A DNA stretch of 5,793 nt from Saprospiraceae bacterium UBA7687 (GTDB lineage: Bacteria; Bacteroidota; Bacteroidia; Chitinophagales; Saprospiraceae). The notes beneath the pieces were generated by a model. That model made no database searches and had not been told where the DNA came from. It saw only the letters and a program-made list of their open reading frames with translations. Position numbers and translations under genes: made by a program. Where the stretch lies: the NCBI GenBank assembly GCA_002482845.1, contig DLGT01000038.1, positions 68,924 through 74,716 on the forward strand, read 5' to 3'. This document shows, one piece after another, positions 1 to 5,405 of the stretch; the first letter of the stretch is position 1, and each line of letters begins with the position of its first letter.

Positions 1-963
1 TTTTGACTTGTCGCCATCTTTTAAGTTAATGTCTAGGACTGATGATAATCTGCCTCCGTACCTAGCTGGAAAACCATTGCGATGTAGACTAGCTTCTTTG
101 ATACTTTCTTCTATAAATATGGATGACACACCTGCTGTATGACTCGTCTCATAAAGGGCTATACCTTCTAGCAAAATCAAGTTTTGATCAGGACTACCAC
201 CTCTTACATACAGGCCACTTTGGCCTTCGCCACCTGACTGAATGCCTGGTATTATTCTAGCGTTGTTTATAATGTCTTTTTCGCCAATGATAGAGACAAA
301 ATCTTTGGTTCCGAATAGATCCATTAATTCACCACCAGTGTTTAGGTTGTGTCTTGACTTACCGTCTATGATGATCATTGGTAGTTCATTATCATTTTCC
401 ATGTAGATATCGATATACTTTGAAGTACTGATATCCATAGATATTGACTGTGTCTTGTAGCCAAGATATCTCACTTCTAGTGCTGTCTGACCTTGTGGAA
501 TTTTAAATATAAAGTAACCATGTTCATTGGTAATGACAGAAGTATTTGAGTGGTTTTCAGTGATGATGGCACCATTTACCAATTCACCTGAGAGTTTGTC
601 TCTTACTGTCCCACTCAGGCTGTATAATATTTGTTTTCTGAGGTCACCTTTGCTCTGAAGGATAAACTTATTGGGTGGAAGGGTGAGAATGAGTAACTTA
701 TGGTCACTAAATATGGCATATAGTATGTCTCTTAGTTGGCGTTTGTTTTCGGGTATGTTTATAATTTTGTCATCTGTGAGCAAGTTTGCATTATAGCTGA
801 AGATGACATCGAGTTCACTAGATAAGTAATTTAGGTAGTCTTTTTGCGTTTTATTGGACAAATCATTTGGAAGGTTGATTTCTTTTTTTAAAAGCTCCTT
901 TTGCCCATAAGTATTATATGAGAATGAGAATAAAATGATGACAGAAATCATCCATTTGCCCAT
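1..963 (-). CDS. TonB-dependent receptor with STN and CarboxypepD_reg-like domains, 3'-truncated by window edge
   Basis: Outer-membrane, TonB-energised importer and probable signal transducer; only the N-terminal 321 residues are present because the frame is still open at base 1. The ATG at 963-961 is 6 nt after the FecR stop, in the same frame, so no upstream start is possible. Residues 1-20 read as a Sec signal peptide (basic start, hydrophobic 5-14, likely cut at TYG|Q). Residues about 44-102 resemble an STN domain (LDVIFSYNANLL...). Residues about 114-188 resemble a carboxypeptidase-regulatory-like domain (SLSGTVRDKLSGELVNGA, later EVRYLGYKT). Residues about 195-321 are the plug, with IIPGIQSGGEGQSGLYVRGG, NLILLEG and GFPARYGGRLSSVLDI. 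These plug motifs are typical of Bacteroidota receptors and do not look SusC-like. An STN domain beside sigma and FecR genes implies FecA-like signalling (family knowledge). The barrel is off-window, so the substrate is unknown. Confidence 0.93.
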   Translation of the reverse strand, partial: MGKWMISVIILFSFSYNTYGQKELLKKEINLPNDLSNKTQKDYLNYLSSELDVIFSYNANLLTDDKIINIPENKRQLRDILYAIFSDHKLLILTLPPNKFILQSKGDLRKQILYSLSGTVRDKLSGELVNGAIITENHSNTSVITNEHGYFIFKIPQGQTALEVRYLGYKTQSISMDISTSKYIDIYMENDNELPMIIIDGKSRHNLNTGGELMDLFGTKDFVSIIGEKDIINNARIIPGIQSGGEGQSGLYVRGGSPDQNLILLEGIALYETSHTAGVSSIFIEESIKEASLHRNGFPARYGGRLSSVLDINLKDGDKSK

Positions 964-969
964 ATATGT

Positions 970-1902
970 TTAGCATTTAAATGATTTTATAATTACTTTA
1001 CCTTGGATAATTTCGTATTTTAACCTTACTATGACTGCAAGTTCTTTTAGGACTTGGTCTAAAGTTTCGCTAGTATATTTTGTATTTATTTTACAATCAT
1101 CTTCATTCATTTTAGCAGGGAACTCTACTTGTACATTGTAGAATGAGCCAATACCCTTCATGACATTGTGGAGGTTTTCATTTACAAAATTGAGCTCCTT
1201 AGATTTCCAAGAGGTCACTTGAGATGTCTGATCTTTTGTTAATTCTACTTTGTCGCCTATAATTGTTAACATGTCACCTACTGTGAGGATGTATTCTTCG
1301 CCATTATAAGTGTGTTTTACACGACCTTCTGTGACATAGATTTGAGAAAATAGGCTATCAGTGGTTATATTAAACTCAGTACCTAGGACAGTCACTACAC
1401 CATGGTTGATCTCTACGGTAAATGGTTTGGTTTTGTCTGGCGCTATGTCAAAATATGCTCTACCCGATAGTTTTACAGTTCTACTTTGTGATGCTGTGAG
1501 TACGCTTTTTTGGTCTAAATCTATGATAGAACCATCGTCTAGTTTAATTTGCTCCCCTGTAGATGTGTATACTCGGGCTTCTGGTGTGATCACATCGTTA
1601 CCAGATTGTATGACAAAGATAGACGCCAATATTAATACCGCTACTGCAGCTATTTTGCCCCAATGTTTAAAGCCTATGATATGTGTTTCTGCACCGATTC
1701 TCTGCTCTACTTTTTGCCATGCAGCTTTTTTGTCTACTTGTTGATACTCTCTGAGGTCATTACTCACTTCATTGATTCTGATGGTTTGTCTGAGTGCTTC
1801 GAGATTGGCTTCTGATTCGTTTTTCCAGGATTCAAGCGCTTCGTATTCGTCACGATTGGGTTTTCCTAGGATATATTTTGATATTAATTGAAATGGATTC
1901 AT
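970..1902 (-). CDS. FecR-family anti-sigma regulator (FecR domain plus DUF4974-like C-terminus)
   Basis: Inner-membrane regulator expected to hold the neighbouring ECF sigma factor and respond to the STN domain of the downstream receptor. The 310 residues divide into a cytoplasmic N-terminal segment (1-80, with DEYEALESWKNE as in other Bacteroidota FecR proteins), one membrane helix (about 81-99, WGKIAAVAVLILASIFVI), a periplasmic FecR domain (about 110-205, with GEQIKLDDGSIIDLD, LSGRAYFDI, VLGTEFNI and VTEGRV) and a C-terminal region (about 235-307, LNFVNENLHNVMKGIGSFYNV...) resembling DUF4974. The Gly174-Thr175 pair in VLGTEFNI may correspond to the GT self-cleavage site described for Pseudomonas FecR-type regulators; this is inference. 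The gene starts 22 nt after the sigma stop and ends 6 nt before the receptor start, so the three are almost certainly one operon. Length is normal and nothing is broken. Confidence 0.95.
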   Translation of the reverse strand: MNPFQLISKYILGKPNRDEYEALESWKNESEANLEALRQTIRINEVSNDLREYQQVDKKAAWQKVEQRIGAETHIIGFKHWGKIAAVAVLILASIFVIQSGNDVITPEARVYTSTGEQIKLDDGSIIDLDQKSVLTASQSRTVKLSGRAYFDIAPDKTKPFTVEINHGVVTVLGTEFNITTDSLFSQIYVTEGRVKHTYNGEEYILTVGDMLTIIGDKVELTKDQTSQVTSWKSKELNFVNENLHNVMKGIGSFYNVQVEFPAKMNEDDCKINTKYTSETLDQVLKELAVIVRLKYEIIQGKVIIKSFKC

Positions 1903-1924
1903 TTTTAATGATTCTATGATTTAA

Positions 1925-2428
1925 TTAGGGTTTCGGTATGATCATTTCCCGCAACAACTTTAATGCTTTACCCATGTGATTCTCTACTGTTTTGACCGAG
2001 ATATTCATGCGTTCCGCAATTTGGGTGTAAGTTAAGCCATTTACTTTACTCAAGGTGAAAACTTCACCACATTTTGGGGGTAATTGTCGTATAGATACAT
2101 ATATTTGATCTAAAAGCTTGTAATTTTCTATTTCTTCTTCTTGAATATTGGATTGAATATCTTCTTCGGCCTTACTTATGATGCGCACCACTCTGAGACC
2201 GATTCCGTCTCTTCTCAATACTTCCAAACTATGATTTTTTACCATAGTATATACAAGGGATTTGATATTTCTATCTTTATCGAGTTGATCTCTATTATTC
2301 CACACTTTTACAAAAACATCTTGGACAATATCTTCAGACTTATCAATGTCCCCAATGATTCGATAGGCCAAATTGCACAGTGGCGAATAATGGGTCTCAA
2401 AAAATTGTTTAAATATTAATCTGTCCAA
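1925..2428 (-). CDS. ECF-type RNA polymerase sigma factor (sigma-70 family)
   Basis: Cytoplasmic alternative sigma factor of 167 residues, first gene of the sigma-FecR-receptor cassette. Sigma region 2 spans about residues 7-74 (FKQFFETHYSPLCNLAYRII, then DIVQDVFVKVW at 33-43). Region 4 spans about 105-160 (IRQLPPKCGEVFTLSKVNGL) and contains a helix-turn-helix at about 131-157 (YTQIAERMNISVKTVENHM). Regions 1 and 3 are absent, as is normal for ECF factors. The start codon is TTG (2428-2426). An in-frame TGA lies at 2455-2453, no ATG lies between, and the next in-frame Met is residue 62 inside region 2, so TTG is the only start giving a complete protein. A TATATTTG element 30 nt upstream fits a short leader. 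No Shine-Dalgarno is visible. Regulation is probably through the adjacent FecR protein, possibly with autoregulation. Confidence 0.95.
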   Translation of the reverse strand: MDRLIFKQFFETHYSPLCNLAYRIIGDIDKSEDIVQDVFVKVWNNRDQLDKDRNIKSLVYTMVKNHSLEVLRRDGIGLRVVRIISKAEEDIQSNIQEEEIENYKLLDQIYVSIRQLPPKCGEVFTLSKVNGLTYTQIAERMNISVKTVENHMGKALKLLREMIIPKP

Positions 2429-2458
2429 GGGAGTGATAATCTTTTTGTTATATCACAG

Positions 2459-2466
2459 CAAATATA
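2459..2466 (-). promoter_or_regulatory. Candidate -7 element (TATATTTG) for the sigma-FecR-receptor operon
   Basis: On the minus strand this reads TATATTTG, an exact match to the Bacteroidota primary-sigma -7 consensus TAnnTTTG. It lies 30 nt upstream of the TTG start, which would leave a leader of roughly 20-25 nt. No TTTG box is seen at the expected -33 distance (around 2484-2490), so only half of the promoter matches. An ECF-dependent promoter, if present, is not recognisable. Confidence 0.4.
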
Positions 2467-2605
2467 AAACTTTTAACCTTGATTATGAAGTTTATTTAAT
2501 AAAGTATGTTAATTATTGGTATCAATACGACATTTTGATGTTTTTAATCCTTCCATATTTTGCAAATAAAAAAGTACCTATTTTTGTTTACTTTCATCAT
2601 TCAGA

Positions 2606-2638
2606 TTTGGTTATTTGTCGATAAAATCTTTACATTTG
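2606..2638 (+). promoter_or_regulatory. Bacteroidota-type promoter for the NfeD-flotillin genes (TTTG - 21 nt - TACATTTG)
   Basis: TTTG at 2606-2609 and TACATTTG at 2631-2638 are separated by 21 nt, matching both halves of the Bacteroidota housekeeping promoter (-33 TTTG, -7 TAnnTTTG) with acceptable spacing. Transcription would begin near 2644-2648. That is downstream of the TTG at 2615 that opens the long reading frame, which argues that translation starts at the ATG pair 2729/2732, after a leader of about 85 nt. Confidence 0.6.
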
Positions 2639-2731
2639 GAATTTATTAACAAATTGCTTTGTTTGTCTAATAAGAAAGGCGTAATAAGATACTACTTGAA
2701 TATTAAAAACGTAACAAAACTCAATGATATG

Positions 2732-3286
2732 ATGGAATTTTTAGCAGATGCAGACATTTATTTGAAGACCTTTTGGTATATAGCCTTACCTGTTTCTTTG
2801 TTTTTTATCATACAGACGATTATGACGGTGGTAGGTGCAGGCGATAGTGATACGGACGTGGATACTCATTCTTTCGATAGTCCTATGGAATTATTTACGT
2901 TGCGCAATATGGTCAACTTTTTATTAGGCTTTAGTTGGGGAGGCATCAGTTTTTACAGTACGATTGGTAATAAACCATTGTTGGTCGCTGTGGCGATATT
3001 GATCGGTCTTTCATTTGTAGCTATGTTTTTTTATTTGATCAAACAAATCAAGAAGCTCGAAGAAGATAATACTTTCAATATTGAAGAAATAAAAGGAAAT
3101 GTAGCAGATGTATATCTCCGAATACCAGAAAGTTTATCAGGTAATGGAAAGATTCATGTCAGTCATAGAGGTACTTTACATGAATTGGAAGCTGTCACAG
3201 ATCAAGGTCTCATTCTTACGGGTGAAAAAGTCCTTGTGCTCGATGTACAACCTGGCAATGTCGTACTTGTACGCAGGTTAGAATGA
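2732..3286 (+). CDS. NfeD-like membrane protein with C-terminal OB-fold (YuaF/YqiJ type, flotillin partner)
   Basis: Short NfeD-type integral membrane protein, probable partner of the flotillin encoded next. From ATG 2732 it has 184 residues. Helix 1 is at about 12-34 (TFWYIALPVSLFFIIQTIMTV), followed by an acidic loop at 38-45 (DSDTDVDT). A hydrophobic segment at about 58-76 (RNMVNFLLGFSWGGISFYS) and a helix at about 82-103 follow. The tail (about 116-183: EEIKGNVADVYLRIPES, then TGEKVLVLDVQPGNVVLVRRL) reads as the five-stranded OB-fold typical of NfeD proteins. The frame stays open upstream to a TTG at 2615, but that TTG sits inside the likely promoter, and the upstream 38 residues (basic, Leu/Asn-rich) are unlike the family, so I start at 2732; the adjacent ATG at 2729 is equally possible. 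In Bacillus the YuaF-YuaG pair forms membrane microdomains, so a scaffold or membrane-stress role is inferred. Confidence 0.88.
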   Translation: MEFLADADIYLKTFWYIALPVSLFFIIQTIMTVVGAGDSDTDVDTHSFDSPMELFTLRNMVNFLLGFSWGGISFYSTIGNKPLLVAVAILIGLSFVAMFFYLIKQIKKLEEDNTFNIEEIKGNVADVYLRIPESLSGNGKIHVSHRGTLHELEAVTDQGLILTGEKVLVLDVQPGNVVLVRRLE

Positions 3287-3351
3287 TTTTCAAAAAAGAT
3301 ATAAACAGATACATTTAACTAATTTTATTCACCACAAAACAACTTTTTCCT

Positions 3352-4875
3352 ATGAGTGATTTCACGCCTATGATTTTGATTTTTGTCATCATCATGATTG
3401 CATTTGCCTTAATCCTTGCGCTAATATCCAGATATAAACGGTGCCCATCAGACAAAATACTAGTCGTCTATGGACGTACAGGAGGTACATCTGCCAAATG
3501 TATCCATGGTGGCGGAGCATTTATCTGGCCTGTAATTCAGGATTATGCATATCTAGACCTTAAACCCATCTCTATCGAAGCCAATCTCACCAATGCACTG
3601 AGTAGACAAAACATCCGAGTCGATGTGCCTTGTCGATTTACCATTGCTATCTCTACAGAAACGGATAGCATGAGTAATGCAGCGGAGAGATTACTTGGGC
3701 TCGCACCTGAACAAATCCAAGAATTGTCCAAAGATATCCTTTTCGGTCAGTTGAGACTTGTCATTGCGACTATGACCATCGAAGAGATCAATTCAGACAG
3801 AGATAAATTTCTAGACAACATCTCCAAAAACGTAGATACCGAGCTTAAAAAAATAGGTCTCAAACTCATCAACGTAAACGTCACAGACATCAAAGATGAG
3901 TCGGGTTATATAGAAGCATTGGGTAAGGAAGCGGCAGCAAAAGCCATCAATGAAGCCAAAATAAGTGTAGCAGAACAAGAAAAAATAGGGGAGACTGGAA
4001 AGGCCATGGCAGATAGAGAACGAGATATCTCCATAGCGGAGACCCACAGAGATCGTGATGTCAAGATAGCTATGACGCAAAAAGATCGAGAAGTGAGCAT
4101 CGCATCAGCCAATAAAGATGAGTCGATCGGTAAAGCGGAAGCAGAAAGAGATACCAGGGTAAAAATATCTGAGGCAAATGCACTAGCCGTAAAGGGTGAA
4201 AACGAAGCCAAGATATCCATCGCCAACTCTGATGCCCTACGTAGAGAAAAGGAAGCAGAGTCAAATAGGATAGCCATCACTGCGGAAAAAGTACAACAAG
4301 CACGTGCACTCGAAGAAGCTTATCTGGCAGAGCAAAAAGCTGAACTTGCAAGGTCAGAAAGAGAACGCTCTAGCCAAATAGCAAATGTAGTCATACCTGC
4401 GGAAATAGCTAAACAAAGAGCCATCATAGAAGCACAGGCAGATGCGGAGCGTATTCGTGAAAATGCAAAGGGTGAAGCCGATGCCATCTATGCAAAAATG
4501 GAAGCGGAAGCCAAAGGTCTTTATGAAATCCTAACCAAACAAGCAGAAGGATACGAACAAGTGGTGAAAGCAGCAGGTGGAGACCCAAGCAAGGCATTCC
4601 AATTGTTATTGCTAGAAAAACTTCCAGAATTGGTAAAAACCCAAGTAGAAGCTGTCAAAAATATCAAGATAGACAAAATCACTGTTTGGGATTCGGGTGC
4701 AGGATCATCAGATAATGGCAATGGTGCTACAGCAAATTTTGTCTCAGGCATGATGAAATCTGTACCTCCACTCAATGACTTATTTAACATGGCAGGATTA
4801 AATCTTCCCACCTATCTGAAGGGCGCAGAAGATAAGAATGCTCCGTCGGTAGACGTCACCGATGATAAAAAGTAG
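3352..4875 (+). CDS. Flotillin family protein (SPFH/band 7 membrane-microdomain scaffold; YuaG/FloT/YqiK type)
   Basis: Membrane-anchored scaffold of bacterial lipid microdomains; 507 residues, close to the usual length of FloT-type flotillins. Residues about 7-26 (MILIFVIIMIAFALILALIS) are one membrane segment. Residues about 29-200 form the SPFH/band 7 domain (CPSDKILVVYGRTG, GGGAFIWPVIQDYAYLDL, TIEEINSDRDKFLDNI, LINVNVTDIKDESGYIEALG). Residues about 200-400 are a charged, alanine-rich coiled coil with EA-rich segments (AEAE 262-265, EAEAK 384-388). Within it, 221-297 follows an 11-residue repeat. The C-terminal flotillin region includes LPELVKTQVEAVKNIKIDKITVWDSG (written here as LPELVKTQVEAVKN plus IKIDKITVWDSG, 424-449), a Gly/Asn linker, and a conserved end motif VPPLNDLFNMAGLNLPTYL at 471-489. 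The gene lies 65 nt after the NfeD-like gene on the same strand and ends at a strong terminator, so the two are probably co-transcribed. No defect is seen. Confidence 0.96.
   Translation: MSDFTPMILIFVIIMIAFALILALISRYKRCPSDKILVVYGRTGGTSAKCIHGGGAFIWPVIQDYAYLDLKPISIEANLTNALSRQNIRVDVPCRFTIAISTETDSMSNAAERLLGLAPEQIQELSKDILFGQLRLVIATMTIEEINSDRDKFLDNISKNVDTELKKIGLKLINVNVTDIKDESGYIEALGKEAAAKAINEAKISVAEQEKIGETGKAMADRERDISIAETHRDRDVKIAMTQKDREVSIASANKDESIGKAEAERDTRVKISEANALAVKGENEAKISIANSDALRREKEAESNRIAITAEKVQQARALEEAYLAEQKAELARSERERSSQIANVVIPAEIAKQRAIIEAQADAERIRENAKGEADAIYAKMEAEAKGLYEILTKQAEGYEQVVKAAGGDPSKAFQLLLLEKLPELVKTQVEAVKNIKIDKITVWDSGAGSSDNGNGATANFVSGMMKSVPPLNDLFNMAGLNLPTYLKGAEDKNAPSVDVTDDKK
4023..4242 (+). 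repeat. Degenerate 33-nt coding repeats encoding 11-residue coiled-coil units in flotillin
   Basis: Flotillin residues about 221-297 fall into seven consecutive 11-residue units: DRERDISIAET, HRDRDVKIAMT, QKDREVSIASA, NKDESIGKAEA, ERDTRVKISEA, NALAVKGENEA and KISIANSDALR. The first three and the fifth share the pattern charged-charged-D-(x)-(x)-V/I-x-I-x-x-A/T. At DNA level the repetition is blurred by synonymous change, so it looks old and under protein-level selection. The coordinates are approximate. Confidence 0.7.
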
Positions 4876-4879
4876 AGAT

Positions 4880-4915
4880 AAAAAGCCGGATTCAGTAATG
4901 AGTTCGGCTTTTTTT
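4880..4915 (+). terminator. Rho-independent terminator downstream of flotillin
   Basis: Left arm AAAAAGCCGGA (4880-4890) pairs with right arm TTCGGCTTTTT (4903-4913) over 11 positions with one G-U pair, around a 12-nt loop, and is followed by further T residues to 4915. It begins 4 nt after the flotillin TAG. The A-tract on the left also makes the hairpin able to act on transcripts arriving from the right. Confidence 0.9.
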
Positions 4916-4978
4916 ATTTGTTAGGAAGTGGATAGAAATGTGGAGGTTTTAATTGTTGATTTGCTTATTTGTTTGATG

Positions 4979-5049
4979 CCGCTGAAGCTGTACGCGATTG
5001 CTTATACCGCTGAAGCTGCACTAGGTTGCTATGCTCGGTGAGCTTCGCG
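4979..5049 (+). repeat. 28-nt-period direct repeat with a third, inverted-like copy able to form a hairpin
   Basis: CCGCTGAAGCTG occurs at 4979-4990 and exactly again at 5007-5018, a 28-nt period; each copy is followed by a similar tail (GATTGCTTA, GGTTGCTAT). A TTGCTTAT also precedes the first copy. After the second copy, AGCTTCGCG (5041-5049) can pair with CGC-T-GAAGCT (5008-5017) as a 9-bp stem with one bulged T and a 23-nt loop. The patch is GC-richer than its surroundings. A 37-codon frame from GTG 4928 to TGA 5041 crosses it, but the 28-nt period is not a multiple of three, so the repeats are read in different frames and coding is unlikely. Confidence 0.65.
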
Positions 5050-5082
5050 TTATTTTATTTCAATATTTCAGTTAGTACTCAT

Positions 5083-5136
5083 AAAGGTTTTACCACTAAG
5101 GTCATTAAGGGTTCACTAAGGAACACAAAGGTTTTA
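5083..5136 (+). repeat. CACTAAGG box cluster between two identical 10-mers
   Basis: Four boxes occur in a row: CACTAAGG (5094-5101), CATTAAGG (5103-5110), CACTAAGG (5114-5121) and CACAAAGG (5124-5131), spaced 9-11 nt apart. They are bracketed by AAAGGTTTTA at 5083-5092 and again at 5127-5136, 44 nt apart. Similar CAC(T/A)AAGG strings recur between genes in Bacteroidota genomes as I recall them, so this is probably a dispersed intergenic repeat. I cannot test copy number here. Confidence 0.65.
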
Positions 5137-5201
5137 TATCATTTAAGTAAAGCTTATTAGCTTATAGCATCTAATATTTGTTTTGAAATGCTACATCCAA
5201 A

Positions 5202-5280
5202 GTACCGTTAGGTATGACATATTGGTAGGGAAAGAATAATGAATACCCATCTAGTCCCGTAGGGACGACATATTTATTGG
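5202..5280 (+). repeat. Two copies of a palindromic intergenic box ending in GACATAT(TTA)TTGG
   Basis: Copy A (5202-5225) reads GTACCGTTAGGTAT then GACATATTGG. Copy B (5254-5280) reads GTCCCGTAGGGAC then GACATATTTATTGG. Both begin with a small inverted repeat: GTCCC/GGGAC is perfect around GTA in B, and GTACC/GGTAT is near-perfect around GTTA in A. Both are followed by the same 3' tail, and starts are 52 nt apart. The stems differ in sequence but keep pairing, which suggests the hairpin rather than the exact bases is conserved. It resembles dispersed REP-like boxes that I recall from Bacteroidota intergenic regions; that resemblance is memory, not a search result. Confidence 0.7.
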
Positions 5281-5360
5281 CTAATTCAATTTGGGAAATG
5301 GCATAAAACCATCTATTTATTTGGCGCTATGCATCATTTGAAATTGTGACCATTTTCATA

Positions 5361-5396
5361 TGATACTTTTATGCACGTGGACTGATACTTTAATGC
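5361..5396 (+). repeat. 22-nt-period direct repeat TGATACTTT(T/A)ATGC
   Basis: TGATACTTTTATGC (5361-5374) recurs as TGATACTTTAATGC (5383-5396) with one mismatch, 22 nt later. An overlapping inverted pair, GACTGA (5380-5385) and TCAGTC (5398-5403), could form a 6-bp stem with a 12-nt loop. The period is twice 11 nt and the copies stay in register with the 11-nt array that begins immediately downstream. Confidence 0.65.
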
Positions 5397-5405
5397 GTCA
5401 GTCGA

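Larger units (their letters stand above)
2429..2731. other. Divergent intergenic region between sigma-factor gene and NfeD-like gene
   Basis: This 303-nt AT-rich stretch separates the minus-strand signalling cassette from the plus-strand NfeD-flotillin pair. It contains one candidate Bacteroidota -7 element facing each way (2459-2466 minus, 2606-2638 plus). Frames open across it, including a 63-codon one at 2433-2624, give low-complexity Tyr/Ile/Phe/Leu-rich translations with no recognisable motif, and I regard them as chance. I see no RNA gene or mobile element here. Confidence 0.6.

Noticed and set aside
1361..1744. 127-codon plus-strand frame opposite the FecR gene
   Set aside because: It lies wholly antisense to a confidently identified FecR gene, and its translation has no family motif, no promoter and no ribosome site.
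2141..2419. 92-codon plus-strand frame inside the sigma-factor gene
   Set aside because: It is antisense to the ECF sigma gene and its composition reflects that gene's reverse strand.
2433..2624. 63-codon plus-strand frame in the divergent intergenic region
   Set aside because: The translation is an unstructured Tyr/Phe/Ile-rich string typical of AT-rich non-coding DNA, and it runs into the NfeD promoter.
3310..3317. TACATTTA between the NfeD-like gene and flotillin as a separate flotillin promoter
   Set aside because: It misses the final G of TAnnTTTG and has no TTTG at -33, so co-transcription from the upstream promoter is the simpler reading.
3543..4811. Several minus-strand frames of 62-124 codons across the flotillin gene
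   Set aside because: All are shadows of the flotillin reading frame; the serine/leucine-rich translations mirror its Glu/Ala/Lys-rich coiled coil.
4928..5041. Small 37-codon frame from GTG (inner ATG at 4976) with a hydrophobic translation
   Set aside because: It overlaps the 28-nt repeats, which are read in different frames, and it has no ribosome site or promoter; repeat DNA explains it better.
5083..5136. Identical 10-mers as target-site duplication of an insertion sequence
   Set aside because: Only 34 nt lie between them, with no transposase and no terminal inverted repeats, and the right copy overlaps the last box.
5298..5312. ATGG/CCAT inverted repeat as a hairpin or operator
   Set aside because: Only 4 bp with a 7-nt loop, expected by chance in this length of DNA.
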